A DNA stretch of 5,888 bases from contig CAMAQW010000112.1 in the NCBI GenBank assembly GCA_945860335.1, positions 1 through 5,888 on the forward strand, in the 5' to 3' direction. Of the stretch, positions 1 to 5,888 are shown piece after piece. Within the stretch, counting starts at the first letter, position 1. Each line of letters starts with the position of its first letter. The DNA comes from Sediminibacterium ginsengisoli. Its GTDB lineage: Bacteria; Bacteroidota; Bacteroidia; Chitinophagales; Chitinophagaceae. The translations under genes and the position numbers were made by a program. The notes under the pieces were generated by a model. The model did not search any database and was not told where the DNA came from. It saw only the letters and a list, made by a program, of their open reading frames with translations.

Positions 1-1
1 A

Positions 2-1525
2 AATAATTTTACTTGGACTGCTGTGTATGCTTCTGCTGATAAGCCTGATACTGCTTCAAATGCAGGAGGCCGCGGCCGTATGGGCGCTGGTGGATTTGGC
101 GGCGGCGCTGGTGCTGCTGCTGGCAAAATGGGAAAAGTTACTTTTCCGATGATGGGCTTTGGTGTAGATTCTCTAGCAAACAACGCGCAGGCTTATCTAA
201 TTAAAAATGCAACTGTTTGGACTTCAGAAAAAGAAGGCATTTTACAACAAACAGACGTCCTAGTTAAAAACGGTAAGATTGCTAAAGTGGGCAAAAACCT
301 ATCGGACGCAAATGCAAAAGTTATTGATGGTACCGGTAAACACGTAACAGCAGGTATTATTGATGAGCACTCACATATTGCATCTGCTTCTACCAATGAA
401 GGTGGACAAAGCGTAACTTCTGAAGTACGTATTCAAGACAATATCAATCCAGACGATATCGATATTTACCGTCAATTAAGTGGTGGTGTTACAACTTCTC
501 ACATTTTACACGGTTCTGCAAATACCATTGGTGGTCAAACGCAGTTAATCAAATTAAGATGGGGTGCAGACGATGCGGGCCTTCTATTTAAAGGTGCCGA
601 TCCATTCATCAAATTTGCATTAGGAGAAAACGTAAAACGTACTTCTTCTTCACAAGGTAACAACCGTTACCCAGATACTAGAATGGGCGTAGAACAAGTG
701 TTAAACGATGCGTTTGCAAGGGCAAAAGCATACGAAGCAGCACTTGCACAAAACCCAGCTACTAGACGCGATCTAGAATTAGATGCGCTTGTAGAAATCA
801 TGAACAAAAAACGTTTCATTACTTGTCACTCTTATGTGCAAAGTGAAATTACAGCAACTATGCGTGTTGCAGAAAAATATGGTTTCAAAATCAACACATT
901 CACGCACATTTTAGAAGGTTATAAAGTAGCCGATAAAATGAAAGCACATGGTGTAGCCGCATCAACGTTTTCTGATTGGTGGGCATACAAAGTAGAGGTT
1001 ACAGATGCCATCCCTTACAACGCTGCTATTATGACAAAAGTGGGTTTAAATGTTGCGATCAATTCTGATGATGCAGAAATGGCGCGCCGCTTAAATCAAG
1101 AAGCTGCAAAGAGTGTAAAATATGGTGGCCTATCAGAAGAGGAAGCCCTTAAAATGGTGACCATCAACCCAGCTAAAATGTTGCACGTTGATAGCAAGGT
1201 AGGAAGTATTAAAGCAGGTAAAGATGCTGACCTTGTAGTATGGAGCGATAATCCATTAAGTATTTATGCGAAAGCAGAAAAAACAATGGTGGATGGTATC
1301 GTTTATTTTGACCGCGAAAAAGATGCACAAATGCGCAAGCAAGTGCAAGCAGAACGTAGCCGTCTAGTGGCTAAAATGGCGGGCGAAAAAAGAGCGGGAA
1401 GACCAACCGTACCAGCGGCTCCAAGCTTTAAGGAAGTACATATTTGCAACGACCACTCACACAAATTAGGGATGCTTGAAATAGAAGCTGACGAATTAGA
1501 AGCAACCCAAAACGATAATAAATAA
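2..1525 (+). CDS. Amidohydrolase family protein (metal-dependent hydrolase), 5'-truncated by the window edge
   Basis: The frame is open from base 2, so the true start and N-terminal part lie outside; the GTG at 23 is an internal Val codon. Residues here count from that codon. The visible part is an amidohydrolase-superfamily domain related to imidazolonepropionase-like enzymes (COG1228 type). After a Gly-rich stretch (14-34) comes a small beta domain (YLIKNATVWT...VLVKNGKIAKVG), then the metal-site motifs: HxH in DEHSHI (H116, H118), candidate carboxylated Lys K177 (GGQTQLIKLRWG), strand-5 H269 (ITCHSY), strand-6 H295 (FTHILEG) and strand-8 D349 (INSDD). The closing GSIKAGKDADLVVW segment is typical of the family. 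All ligands are present, so hydrolysis of a C-N bond is likely; the substrate is unknown. Relatives of this kind can be about 1000 residues long, so roughly half may be missing. A signal peptide would be outside the window. It probably forms an operon with the next gene, a diverged paralogue. Confidence 0.9.
   Translation, partial: NNFTWTAVYASADKPDTASNAGGRGRMGAGGFGGGAGAAAGKMGKVTFPMMGFGVDSLANNAQAYLIKNATVWTSEKEGILQQTDVLVKNGKIAKVGKNLSDANAKVIDGTGKHVTAGIIDEHSHIASASTNEGGQSVTSEVRIQDNINPDDIDIYRQLSGGVTTSHILHGSANTIGGQTQLIKLRWGADDAGLLFKGADPFIKFALGENVKRTSSSQGNNRYPDTRMGVEQVLNDAFARAKAYEAALAQNPATRRDLELDALVEIMNKKRFITCHSYVQSEITATMRVAEKYGFKINTFTHILEGYKVADKMKAHGVAASTFSDWWAYKVEVTDAIPYNAAIMTKVGLNVAINSDDAEMARRLNQEAAKSVKYGGLSEEEALKMVTINPAKMLHVDSKVGSIKAGKDADLVVWSDNPLSIYAKAEKTMVDGIVYFDREKDAQMRKQVQAERSRLVAKMAGEKRAGRPTVPAAPSFKEVHICNDHSHKLGMLEIEADELEATQNDNK
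62..124 (+). other. Gly/Ala/Arg-rich low-complexity linker in the first amidohydrolase
   Basis: Twenty-one codons encode almost only Gly and Ala with two Arg, one Met and one Phe. DNA composition is locally GC-rich (GGC/GCT runs) compared with the AT-rich surroundings. The stretch sits just before the beta sandwich of the visible hydrolase domain, so it probably acts as a flexible linker from whatever N-terminal region lies upstream of the window. A similar RG/FG-rich stretch occurs in the next gene at a different place in the fold. Confidence 0.7.
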
Positions 1526-1536
1526 ATTGTAGCGAC

Positions 1537-1596
1537 ATGAAAAAAATAATAGTTACACTTGGCGCGCTCGTATCATTCACTGCGGCAGTATTTGCA
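1537..1596 (+). other. Sec signal peptide of the second amidohydrolase-like protein
   Basis: MKK is followed by a hydrophobic core (IIVTLGALVSFTAAV) and a small-residue cleavage site (VFA|QDD), giving a 20-residue type I signal peptide. There is no lipobox cysteine, so export as a soluble protein rather than a lipoprotein is expected. This signal also supports the ATG at 1537 as the real start. Confidence 0.85.
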
Positions 1597-2847
1597 CAAG
1601 ATGATGTTTACCCAGCCGCAAAACAAAGTAAAAAAACAGCCATTGTGGGTGCCACTGTGCACGTAGGCAATGGACAGGTAATAGAAAACGGAACCGTTGT
1701 ATTTGACAATGGAAAAATTGTGTATTCTGGTGACGCAGCCGCTGCGCCAAAAGCAGAAAATACCATTGATGCAAAAGGCAAGCAGGTATATCCTGGCTTA
1801 ATTTTACCATCTTCTAATTTAGGTTTACAAGAAATCACTGGCGTTAGAGGAAGCACCGATATCAACGAGATTGGTGAGTTTAACCCAAGCGTACGCAGCA
1901 TTGCAGCGTATAAAGCAGAGTCGATTGTTGTAAATACCCTAAGACTTAATGGTATTTTACTTGCACACACCGTGCCAGGTGGTCAGCTCATTGCTGGTCA
2001 ATCATCTGTGGTACAATTAGATGCATGGAACTACGAAGACGCAGCTTATAAAACAGACATGGGTATGCATTTTTATATGCCTAGCTTGTTATCAAGAGGT
2101 GGTGGACGTGGTTTTGGACGAGGCTTTGGCGGCGCTCCAGCTGGCGATCCCATCAAAGAGGCACTAGATAAAATTGAAAGTGTAAAAGCCATTTTTAGAG
2201 AAGCAAAAGCCTATCATCAAAAAGGTGCCGACAAACAAATCAATTTAAAACTAGAAGCAACCAAAGGTTTATTTAACCACACACAAAAATTATTTGTGCA
2301 TTGCGATCAGGTAAAACAAATGATTGTAGCGATTGATTTTGTAAAAGAATTTGGTTTTGATGTAGTACTTGTAGGTGCGAGCGAAAGCTGGCAAATTGCT
2401 GATTTATTAAAAGCCAATAACATTGCTGTTATCTTAACGCAAGAACATAGTTTACCTACCACCGATGATGATGATATTGATCAGCCTTATAAAGCAGCAA
2501 GCGCTTTGCAAAAAGCGGGCGTGTTATTTTGTTTAAATGACGACGATCCTCAAAACCGTGGTAGAAACCTTATGTTTAACGCTGGAACCGCTGCTGCATA
2601 TGGTTTAGGTAAAGAAGGCGCTCTTCAAGCCATTACCTTAAATGCTGCAAAAATTTTAGGTGTAGATGATAAAACAGGTACCCTCGAAGTAGGTAAAGAC
2701 GCTAATATTGTTATCAGCGAAGGCGATATTTTAGATATGAAATCTAGTATTGTTACAGATGCATTTATACAAGGACGTGCGGTTGCTATTACAAGCAAAC
2801 ACAAGCAGTTGTATGACCGTTACAAACATAAATACGACATTAAATAA
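1537..2847 (+). CDS. Secreted amidohydrolase-like protein with degenerate metal site
   Basis: This is a complete 436-residue protein beginning with a Sec signal peptide (1-20, cut predicted after VFA), so it is probably periplasmic. It starts 11 bp after the previous stop, in an A-rich context without Shine-Dalgarno. The fold matches the amidohydrolase superfamily: N-terminal beta strands (AIVGATVHVGNGQVIENG), barrel, and C-terminal NAAKILGVDDKTGTLEVGKDANIV. Aligned by eye to its upstream paralogue, HSH becomes S92-S93-N94 (PGLILPSSNLG), the Lys becomes Q160 (AGQSSVVQLD), and the strand-6 His becomes G280 (LVGASESW). Only strand-5 H255 (FVHCDQ) and strand-8 D336 (NDDD) remain. An RG/FG-rich loop lies at 187-203, and an acidic loop (HSLPTTDDDDIDQPY, about 304-318) follows strand 7. 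I infer that a canonical binuclear centre cannot form. It may be a pseudoenzyme subunit for the upstream enzyme or use a rearranged site. From memory, related degenerate sequences occur in other Bacteroidota, so this is probably not random decay. Confidence 0.9.
   Translation: MKKIIVTLGALVSFTAAVFAQDDVYPAAKQSKKTAIVGATVHVGNGQVIENGTVVFDNGKIVYSGDAAAAPKAENTIDAKGKQVYPGLILPSSNLGLQEITGVRGSTDINEIGEFNPSVRSIAAYKAESIVVNTLRLNGILLAHTVPGGQLIAGQSSVVQLDAWNYEDAAYKTDMGMHFYMPSLLSRGGGRGFGRGFGGAPAGDPIKEALDKIESVKAIFREAKAYHQKGADKQINLKLEATKGLFNHTQKLFVHCDQVKQMIVAIDFVKEFGFDVVLVGASESWQIADLLKANNIAVILTQEHSLPTTDDDDIDQPYKAASALQKAGVLFCLNDDDPQNRGRNLMFNAGTAAAYGLGKEGALQAITLNAAKILGVDDKTGTLEVGKDANIVISEGDILDMKSSIVTDAFIQGRAVAITSKHKQLYDRYKHKYDIK
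2095..2145 (+). other. RG/FG-rich low-complexity loop in the second amidohydrolase-like protein
   Basis: Residues 187-203 read RGGGRGFGRGFGGAPAG, falling between the strand-4 region (AGQSSVVQLDAW) and a charged helix (DPIKEALDKIESVKAIF). The position corresponds to a loop over the barrel mouth. The upstream paralogue has an ordinary-looking loop at the equivalent place and carries its own Gly-rich stretch elsewhere. Confidence 0.65.
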
Positions 2848-2865
2848 AGCACTTAATACCTTATC

Positions 2866-2894
2866 AAAACCCCGGCAAATCGCCGGGGTTTTTT
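2866..2894 (+). terminator. Rho-independent terminator of the amidohydrolase operon
   Basis: A perfect 7-bp GC stem, CCCCGGC (2870-2876) with GCCGGGG (2882-2888), encloses the 5-nt loop AAATC and is followed by six T (2889-2894). Four A before the stem (2866-2869) can pair with the first T residues, lengthening the stem to 11 bp. It starts 18 bp after the second amidohydrolase stop and points in the same direction, so it ends that transcript and separates it from polA. Confidence 0.92.
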
Positions 2895-2895
2895 G

Positions 2896-2903
2896 TAACT
2901 TTA
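2896..2903 (+). promoter_or_regulatory. Candidate Bacteroidota -7 promoter element for polA
   Basis: TAACTTTA matches the Bacteroidota sigma-A -7 consensus TAnnTTTG at all fixed positions except the last. It lies 4 bases before the polA ATG, which would put the transcription start at or within a few bases of the start codon. No TTG -33 element is visible at the usual distance, where the terminator hairpin lies instead. The match is short in AT-rich DNA, so this is only a candidate. Confidence 0.4.
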
Positions 2904-2907
2904 CGCC

Positions 2908-5793
2908 ATGGCTAAAAAACTTTTTTTGTTGGATGCGCTCGCCCTTATTTATAGAGCGTATTATGGACTCATCAGAAACCCGCGCATTACTTCTAAGGGC
3001 AAAAACACCAACGCTCAATTTGGTTTTACCAATACCTTAATAGATTTAATCAACAAAGAAAAGCCAACACATATTGCCGTGTGTTTTGATACGCACGCAC
3101 CCACCGAGCGCCACACCGATTTTACGGAATACAAAGCCAATAGACAAGAAGCCCCCGAAGATTTAATTGAATCTATTCCTGAAATTCAGCGCATCATTAG
3201 GGCGTTTAATATTCCGGTTATGGAGCTTGATGGTTATGAGGCCGATGACGTTATTGGTACCCTTGCTTGGCAGGCCGCCGATAAAGGTTACGAAGTATAC
3301 ATGGTAACGCCCGACAAAGACTATGGGCAGCTATTAATTCATCCAGGTGTATATATGTACAAGCCTCCCTTTATGGGCAACGCCGCAGAAATTTTAGACG
3401 CACAAAAAATTTGTGAAAAGTGGGATATCGCCCGCGTAGAGCAGGTGGTAGATATGTTAGGGTTAATGGGTGACGCCGTTGATAATATTCCGGGCATTAT
3501 GGGTGTGGGAGAAAAAACCGCAGCCAAACTTTTAAAAGAATACGACACGCTCGAAAATGTATTGGCAAATGCACATAACATCAAAGGTGCCATGGGCGAA
3601 AAAATCAGAAAAGGTGTAGACGACGCGATTATGAGCAAAAAGCTCGCAAAAATTATTACCGATGTGCCTGTTGAATTTCATGAAGAAGATTTTGCACTTT
3701 CTCCTATTAATAAAGAAGCACTCGCCGAAATATTTGTTGAACTAGAATTTAAAACACTTGGCAAGAGAATTTTAGGCGATGATTTTAACGCCTACATGCC
3801 AGCACCAGAAGGGGTTCAAACAGATTTGTTTGGCAATGAAGTAGCGGCGCCGATTAAAAAAATCAGCTCGGCAAATGTAGGCGCAAACGATGCGTCTAGT
3901 GCCGGTTCTATGGAAGCCGCAGAAGCAGTGGGTAACGCCGGACAGGAAGCAGAACAGCGTGGACTTGTTGCAGATAAAAATATTAGCAACACGGTGCACG
4001 AATATATTTGTGTAGAAGGCGAAATAGCGCTTGTGGCGTTAGCAGAAAAATTAGCAAGTGCAAAAGAAATTTGTTTTGATACAGAAACCACGGGCACCGA
4101 TGCCAACAATGTAGAACTTGTAGGTTTTAGTTTTTCAGAAAAAGCGGGTCAAGGTTATTATATTCCTTGCCCACCTGATGAAGCGGGCATTAAAAAAACA
4201 CTTTCTTATTTTGAAAAAGTTTTTTCTAATCCAACACTTGTTTTAATTGGACAAAACATAAAATACGATTTACTGGTTTTAAAATGGTACGGTGTTGTTC
4301 CGGCCACACAAATTTTTGATACCATGCTCGCGCATTATGTAATTGAGCCAGAAGGCAGGCGCAGTATGGATTTACTGAGTGCACAATTTTTAGGATACGA
4401 GCCCGTACACATCGAAGCCCTCATTGGTAAAAAAGGAAAAAACCAAGGCACCATGCGTGATGTGGCGGTCGAGCAACTTACGCAGTATGCCGCAGAAGAC
4501 GCAGATATTACACTTCAGTTAAAACATGTTTTTGTTCCTTTGTTAAAAGAAAAAGAAGTTGAGCGTGTTTTTGAAAGTGTAGAAAATCCACTTGTACGCG
4601 TACTCACTGATATGGAATTTGAAGGCGTAAAAATTGACAATAACTTTTTAAACGAATACAGTAAACTTTTAGAAGTAGACGCCAAGCAGTTTGAAGAAAA
4701 CGTGTATGCACAAGCGGGCGTTCGTTTTAACCTTGCTTCACCAAAGCAATTGGGCGAAGTTTTATTTGATAAATTAAAACTGGATCCAAAAGCTAAAAAA
4801 ACAAAAACGGGTCAGTACGCAACTGGCGAAGACGTGCTTGTAAAACTATCCAATCAACATAAAATTGTAGACGACATTTTAGGATTTAGAGAGCTTACAA
4901 AACTCAAGTCAACGTATGTAGATGCGCTTCCGCTCATGATCAATCCTAAAACCGGACGCGTGCATACTAGTTATGCGCAGGCGGTGGCCGTAACGGGTCG
5001 TTTAAGTAGTACCAACCCTAACCTTCAAAATATTCCTATCCGAACAGCGCGCGGTAGAGAAATTAGAAAAGCGTTTATTCCGCGTGAACCTGGTCGAATT
5101 CTTATGAGTGCCGACTATTCTCAAATAGAACTTCGCATTGTAGCTGCCATTAGTGCCGATCCAAATATGTGTGCTGCTTTTAAAGCAGGCATTGATATCC
5201 ATACCGCTACCGCTGCTAAAGTATACGGCGTTGATGTGGCTGATGTAACCAAAGAAATGCGCTACAAAGCCAAGAGTGTCAATTTTGGAATCATTTACGG
5301 ACAAGGCGCCTTTGGGCTTGCCGATAATTTGGGTATTTCCAGAACAGAGGCCAAAGAAATCATTGACAACTATAAAAAGGAGTTTCCAAATATTCAGGAG
5401 TACATGGATTTGCAGGTGGCACTTGCCAAAGAAAAGGGTTATGTAGAAACCCTGATGGGCCGCAAGCGTTGGTTAAAGGACATTAATAGTAGCAATTTTA
5501 CGGTGCGCGGTTTTGCGGAGCGTAACGCCATCAACTCTCCTATTCAGGGCACTGCCGCCGATATGATTAAGTTAGCCATGATAAAAGTGCACGCACAAAT
5601 GGGTTCCGGAAACTGGCAGTCTAAAATGATTTTACAAGTACACGATGAACTTGTGTTTGACGCAGTCCCGGAAGAGGCGGATGCATTAGAAAACTTAATA
5701 ATAGAGTGTATGACAACCGCTTTACCTTTGCCAAACGGCGTACCGGTAGAAGCAGAAGTAGGACGCGGTAATAACTGGTTAGAAGCACATTAA
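2908..5793 (+). CDS. polA: DNA polymerase I with 5' nuclease and proofreading domains
   Basis: This cytoplasmic enzyme removes RNA primers, fills gaps during replication and acts in excision repair. The 961-residue protein has all three domains. The 5' nuclease (about 1-290) shows D9, D61, YKANR (75-79), the YEADD motif (E111, D113, D114), DKD (D136, D138), D189/D192 and a helix-hairpin-helix (IPGIMGVGEKTAAKLL). The 3'-5' exonuclease (about 370-545) is intact: FDTET (D391, E393), GQNIKYD (N450, D454) and YAAED (Y527, D531). The polymerase has motif A DYSQIELR (D736), motif B with R785, K789, F793 and Y797, and motif C HDE (H912, D913). Spacing from motif A to motif C equals E. coli Pol I. The tail GNNWLEAH is typical of the family. 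F793 aligns with E. coli F762, the residue linked to dideoxynucleotide discrimination. The 5' nuclease-exonuclease linker is longer than in E. coli and contains QTDLF. An in-frame TAA at 2896 leaves ATG 2908 as the start. Confidence 0.98.
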   Translation: MAKKLFLLDALALIYRAYYGLIRNPRITSKGKNTNAQFGFTNTLIDLINKEKPTHIAVCFDTHAPTERHTDFTEYKANRQEAPEDLIESIPEIQRIIRAFNIPVMELDGYEADDVIGTLAWQAADKGYEVYMVTPDKDYGQLLIHPGVYMYKPPFMGNAAEILDAQKICEKWDIARVEQVVDMLGLMGDAVDNIPGIMGVGEKTAAKLLKEYDTLENVLANAHNIKGAMGEKIRKGVDDAIMSKKLAKIITDVPVEFHEEDFALSPINKEALAEIFVELEFKTLGKRILGDDFNAYMPAPEGVQTDLFGNEVAAPIKKISSANVGANDASSAGSMEAAEAVGNAGQEAEQRGLVADKNISNTVHEYICVEGEIALVALAEKLASAKEICFDTETTGTDANNVELVGFSFSEKAGQGYYIPCPPDEAGIKKTLSYFEKVFSNPTLVLIGQNIKYDLLVLKWYGVVPATQIFDTMLAHYVIEPEGRRSMDLLSAQFLGYEPVHIEALIGKKGKNQGTMRDVAVEQLTQYAAEDADITLQLKHVFVPLLKEKEVERVFESVENPLVRVLTDMEFEGVKIDNNFLNEYSKLLEVDAKQFEENVYAQAGVRFNLASPKQLGEVLFDKLKLDPKAKKTKTGQYATGEDVLVKLSNQHKIVDDILGFRELTKLKSTYVDALPLMINPKTGRVHTSYAQAVAVTGRLSSTNPNLQNIPIRTARGREIRKAFIPREPGRILMSADYSQIELRIVAAISADPNMCAAFKAGIDIHTATAAKVYGVDVADVTKEMRYKAKSVNFGIIYGQGAFGLADNLGISRTEAKEIIDNYKKEFPNIQEYMDLQVALAKEKGYVETLMGRKRWLKDINSSNFTVRGFAERNAINSPIQGTAADMIKLAMIKVHAQMGSGNWQSKMILQVHDELVFDAVPEEADALENLIIECMTTALPLPNGVPVEAEVGRGNNWLEAH
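3817..3831 (+). other. Candidate sliding-clamp-binding motif QTDLF in PolA
   Basis: Residues 304-308 (QTDLF, followed by GNE) match the bacterial beta-clamp-binding pentapeptide, consensus QL(S/D)LF, at four of five positions. The motif lies at the start of the long, probably disordered linker between the 5' nuclease and 3'-5' exonuclease domains, where it would be accessible. Binding is inferred from the motif alone. Confidence 0.5.
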
Positions 5794-5802
5794 AAAACCA
5801 AG

Positions 5803-5888
5803 ATGGAGCAGTTACTTTCTTTGCGCTGGGATATTGTACCAGAGGCATTTATAAAAATTGGATCTCGCTATTTTTTGGCGGCATCGGT
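5803..5888 (+). CDS. Start of an unidentified gene, cut by the window end
   Basis: An open frame begins at ATG 5803, 9 bp after the polA stop, and runs 28 codons without a stop to the edge. The visible protein starts MEQLLSLRWDIVPEAFIKIG and continues SRYFLAAS. The A-rich spacer (AAAACCAAG) resembles other gene starts here and has no Shine-Dalgarno. The spacing suggests co-transcription with polA, and no terminator lies between them. The segment from IVPEAF onward becomes hydrophobic and may lead into a membrane helix. I have a weak impression of the N-terminus of a sterol desaturase/fatty acid hydroxylase-type membrane protein, but 28 residues cannot establish this. Confidence 0.7.
   Translation, partial: MEQLLSLRWDIVPEAFIKIGSRYFLAAS

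Noticed and set aside
23..25. GTG at base 23 as the start of the first gene
   Set aside because: The same frame is open to the window edge (upstream codons read NNFTWTA), there is no signal peptide at this point, and the family is longer. It is an internal Val codon.
1526..1536. Separate promoter for the second amidohydrolase gene
   Set aside because: The 11-bp gap has no TAnnTTTG-like box and the two paralogous genes are best read as one transcript.
1577..1970. Minus-strand open frames of 77 and 120 codons inside the second amidohydrolase gene
   Set aside because: They lie fully opposite a gene with clear family motifs, overlap each other in different frames and encode no recognisable domain.
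2464..2475. Four GAT repeats as a possible phase-variable microsatellite
   Set aside because: The unit is a codon-length triplet encoding an acidic loop, is too short to be a hypermutable tract, and changes in it would not shift the frame.
2731..3040. Open frames on both strands spanning the terminator and the start of polA
   Set aside because: They run across the intrinsic terminator and overlap the ends of two well-supported genes; the products show no recognisable domain.
3339..5848. Several minus-strand open frames of 75-100 codons opposite polA
   Set aside because: They are antisense shadows of a strongly conserved coding frame, with no start context or recognisable product.
1..5888. 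CRISPR array, tRNA/rRNA gene, insertion sequence or defence system
   Set aside because: There are no spaced direct repeats, no terminal inverted repeats, no transposase or nuclease-type accessory genes, and nearly all bases are taken up by housekeeping-like coding sequence.

Overview
The window looks like chromosomal DNA from a member of the Bacteroidota, plausibly near the Chitinophagaceae. The reasons are moderate-to-low GC with A-rich gene starts, no Shine-Dalgarno sequences before any start codon, a TAnnTTTG-like promoter element just ahead of polA, and a tandem amidohydrolase pair of a type I associate with this phylum. The lineage is an inference from these traits, not from a database match. 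All four genes lie on the + strand and coding density is very high.

Region 1 (1-2847) holds two consecutive, paralogous amidohydrolase-superfamily genes 11 bp apart, almost certainly one operon. The first is cut by the left edge: only its C-terminal part is visible, a complete metal-hydrolase domain with a full set of metal ligands. The second has a clear signal peptide and the same fold. It has lost the HxH motif, the candidate bridging lysine and the strand-6 histidine, so it looks like a degenerate or repurposed partner. Both proteins carry a short Gly/Arg/Phe-rich low-complexity stretch. The pair probably acts outside the cytoplasm on an unknown, perhaps peptide-like, substrate.

Region 2 (2848-2907) is a 60-bp intergenic gap with a strong intrinsic terminator that ends the amidohydrolase operon. 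Directly after it is a candidate Bacteroidota -7 element so close to the next ATG that the mRNA could be leaderless or nearly so.

Region 3 (2908-5793) is a complete polA encoding a three-domain DNA polymerase I: 5' nuclease, intact 3'-5' proofreading exonuclease and family A polymerase. The linker between the 5' nuclease and exonuclease domains is about 38 residues longer than in E. coli and contains QTDLF, a good match to the bacterial sliding-clamp-binding pentapeptide.

Region 4 (5803-5888) is the first 28 codons of a fourth gene, 9 bp after polA and probably co-transcribed with it. Its product cannot be assigned firmly.

No RNA genes, CRISPR arrays, insertion sequences or other mobile elements are visible. 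The most interesting points are the active/degenerate amidohydrolase pairing and the clamp-motif-bearing PolA linker. I do not see convincing evidence for a wholly new system.
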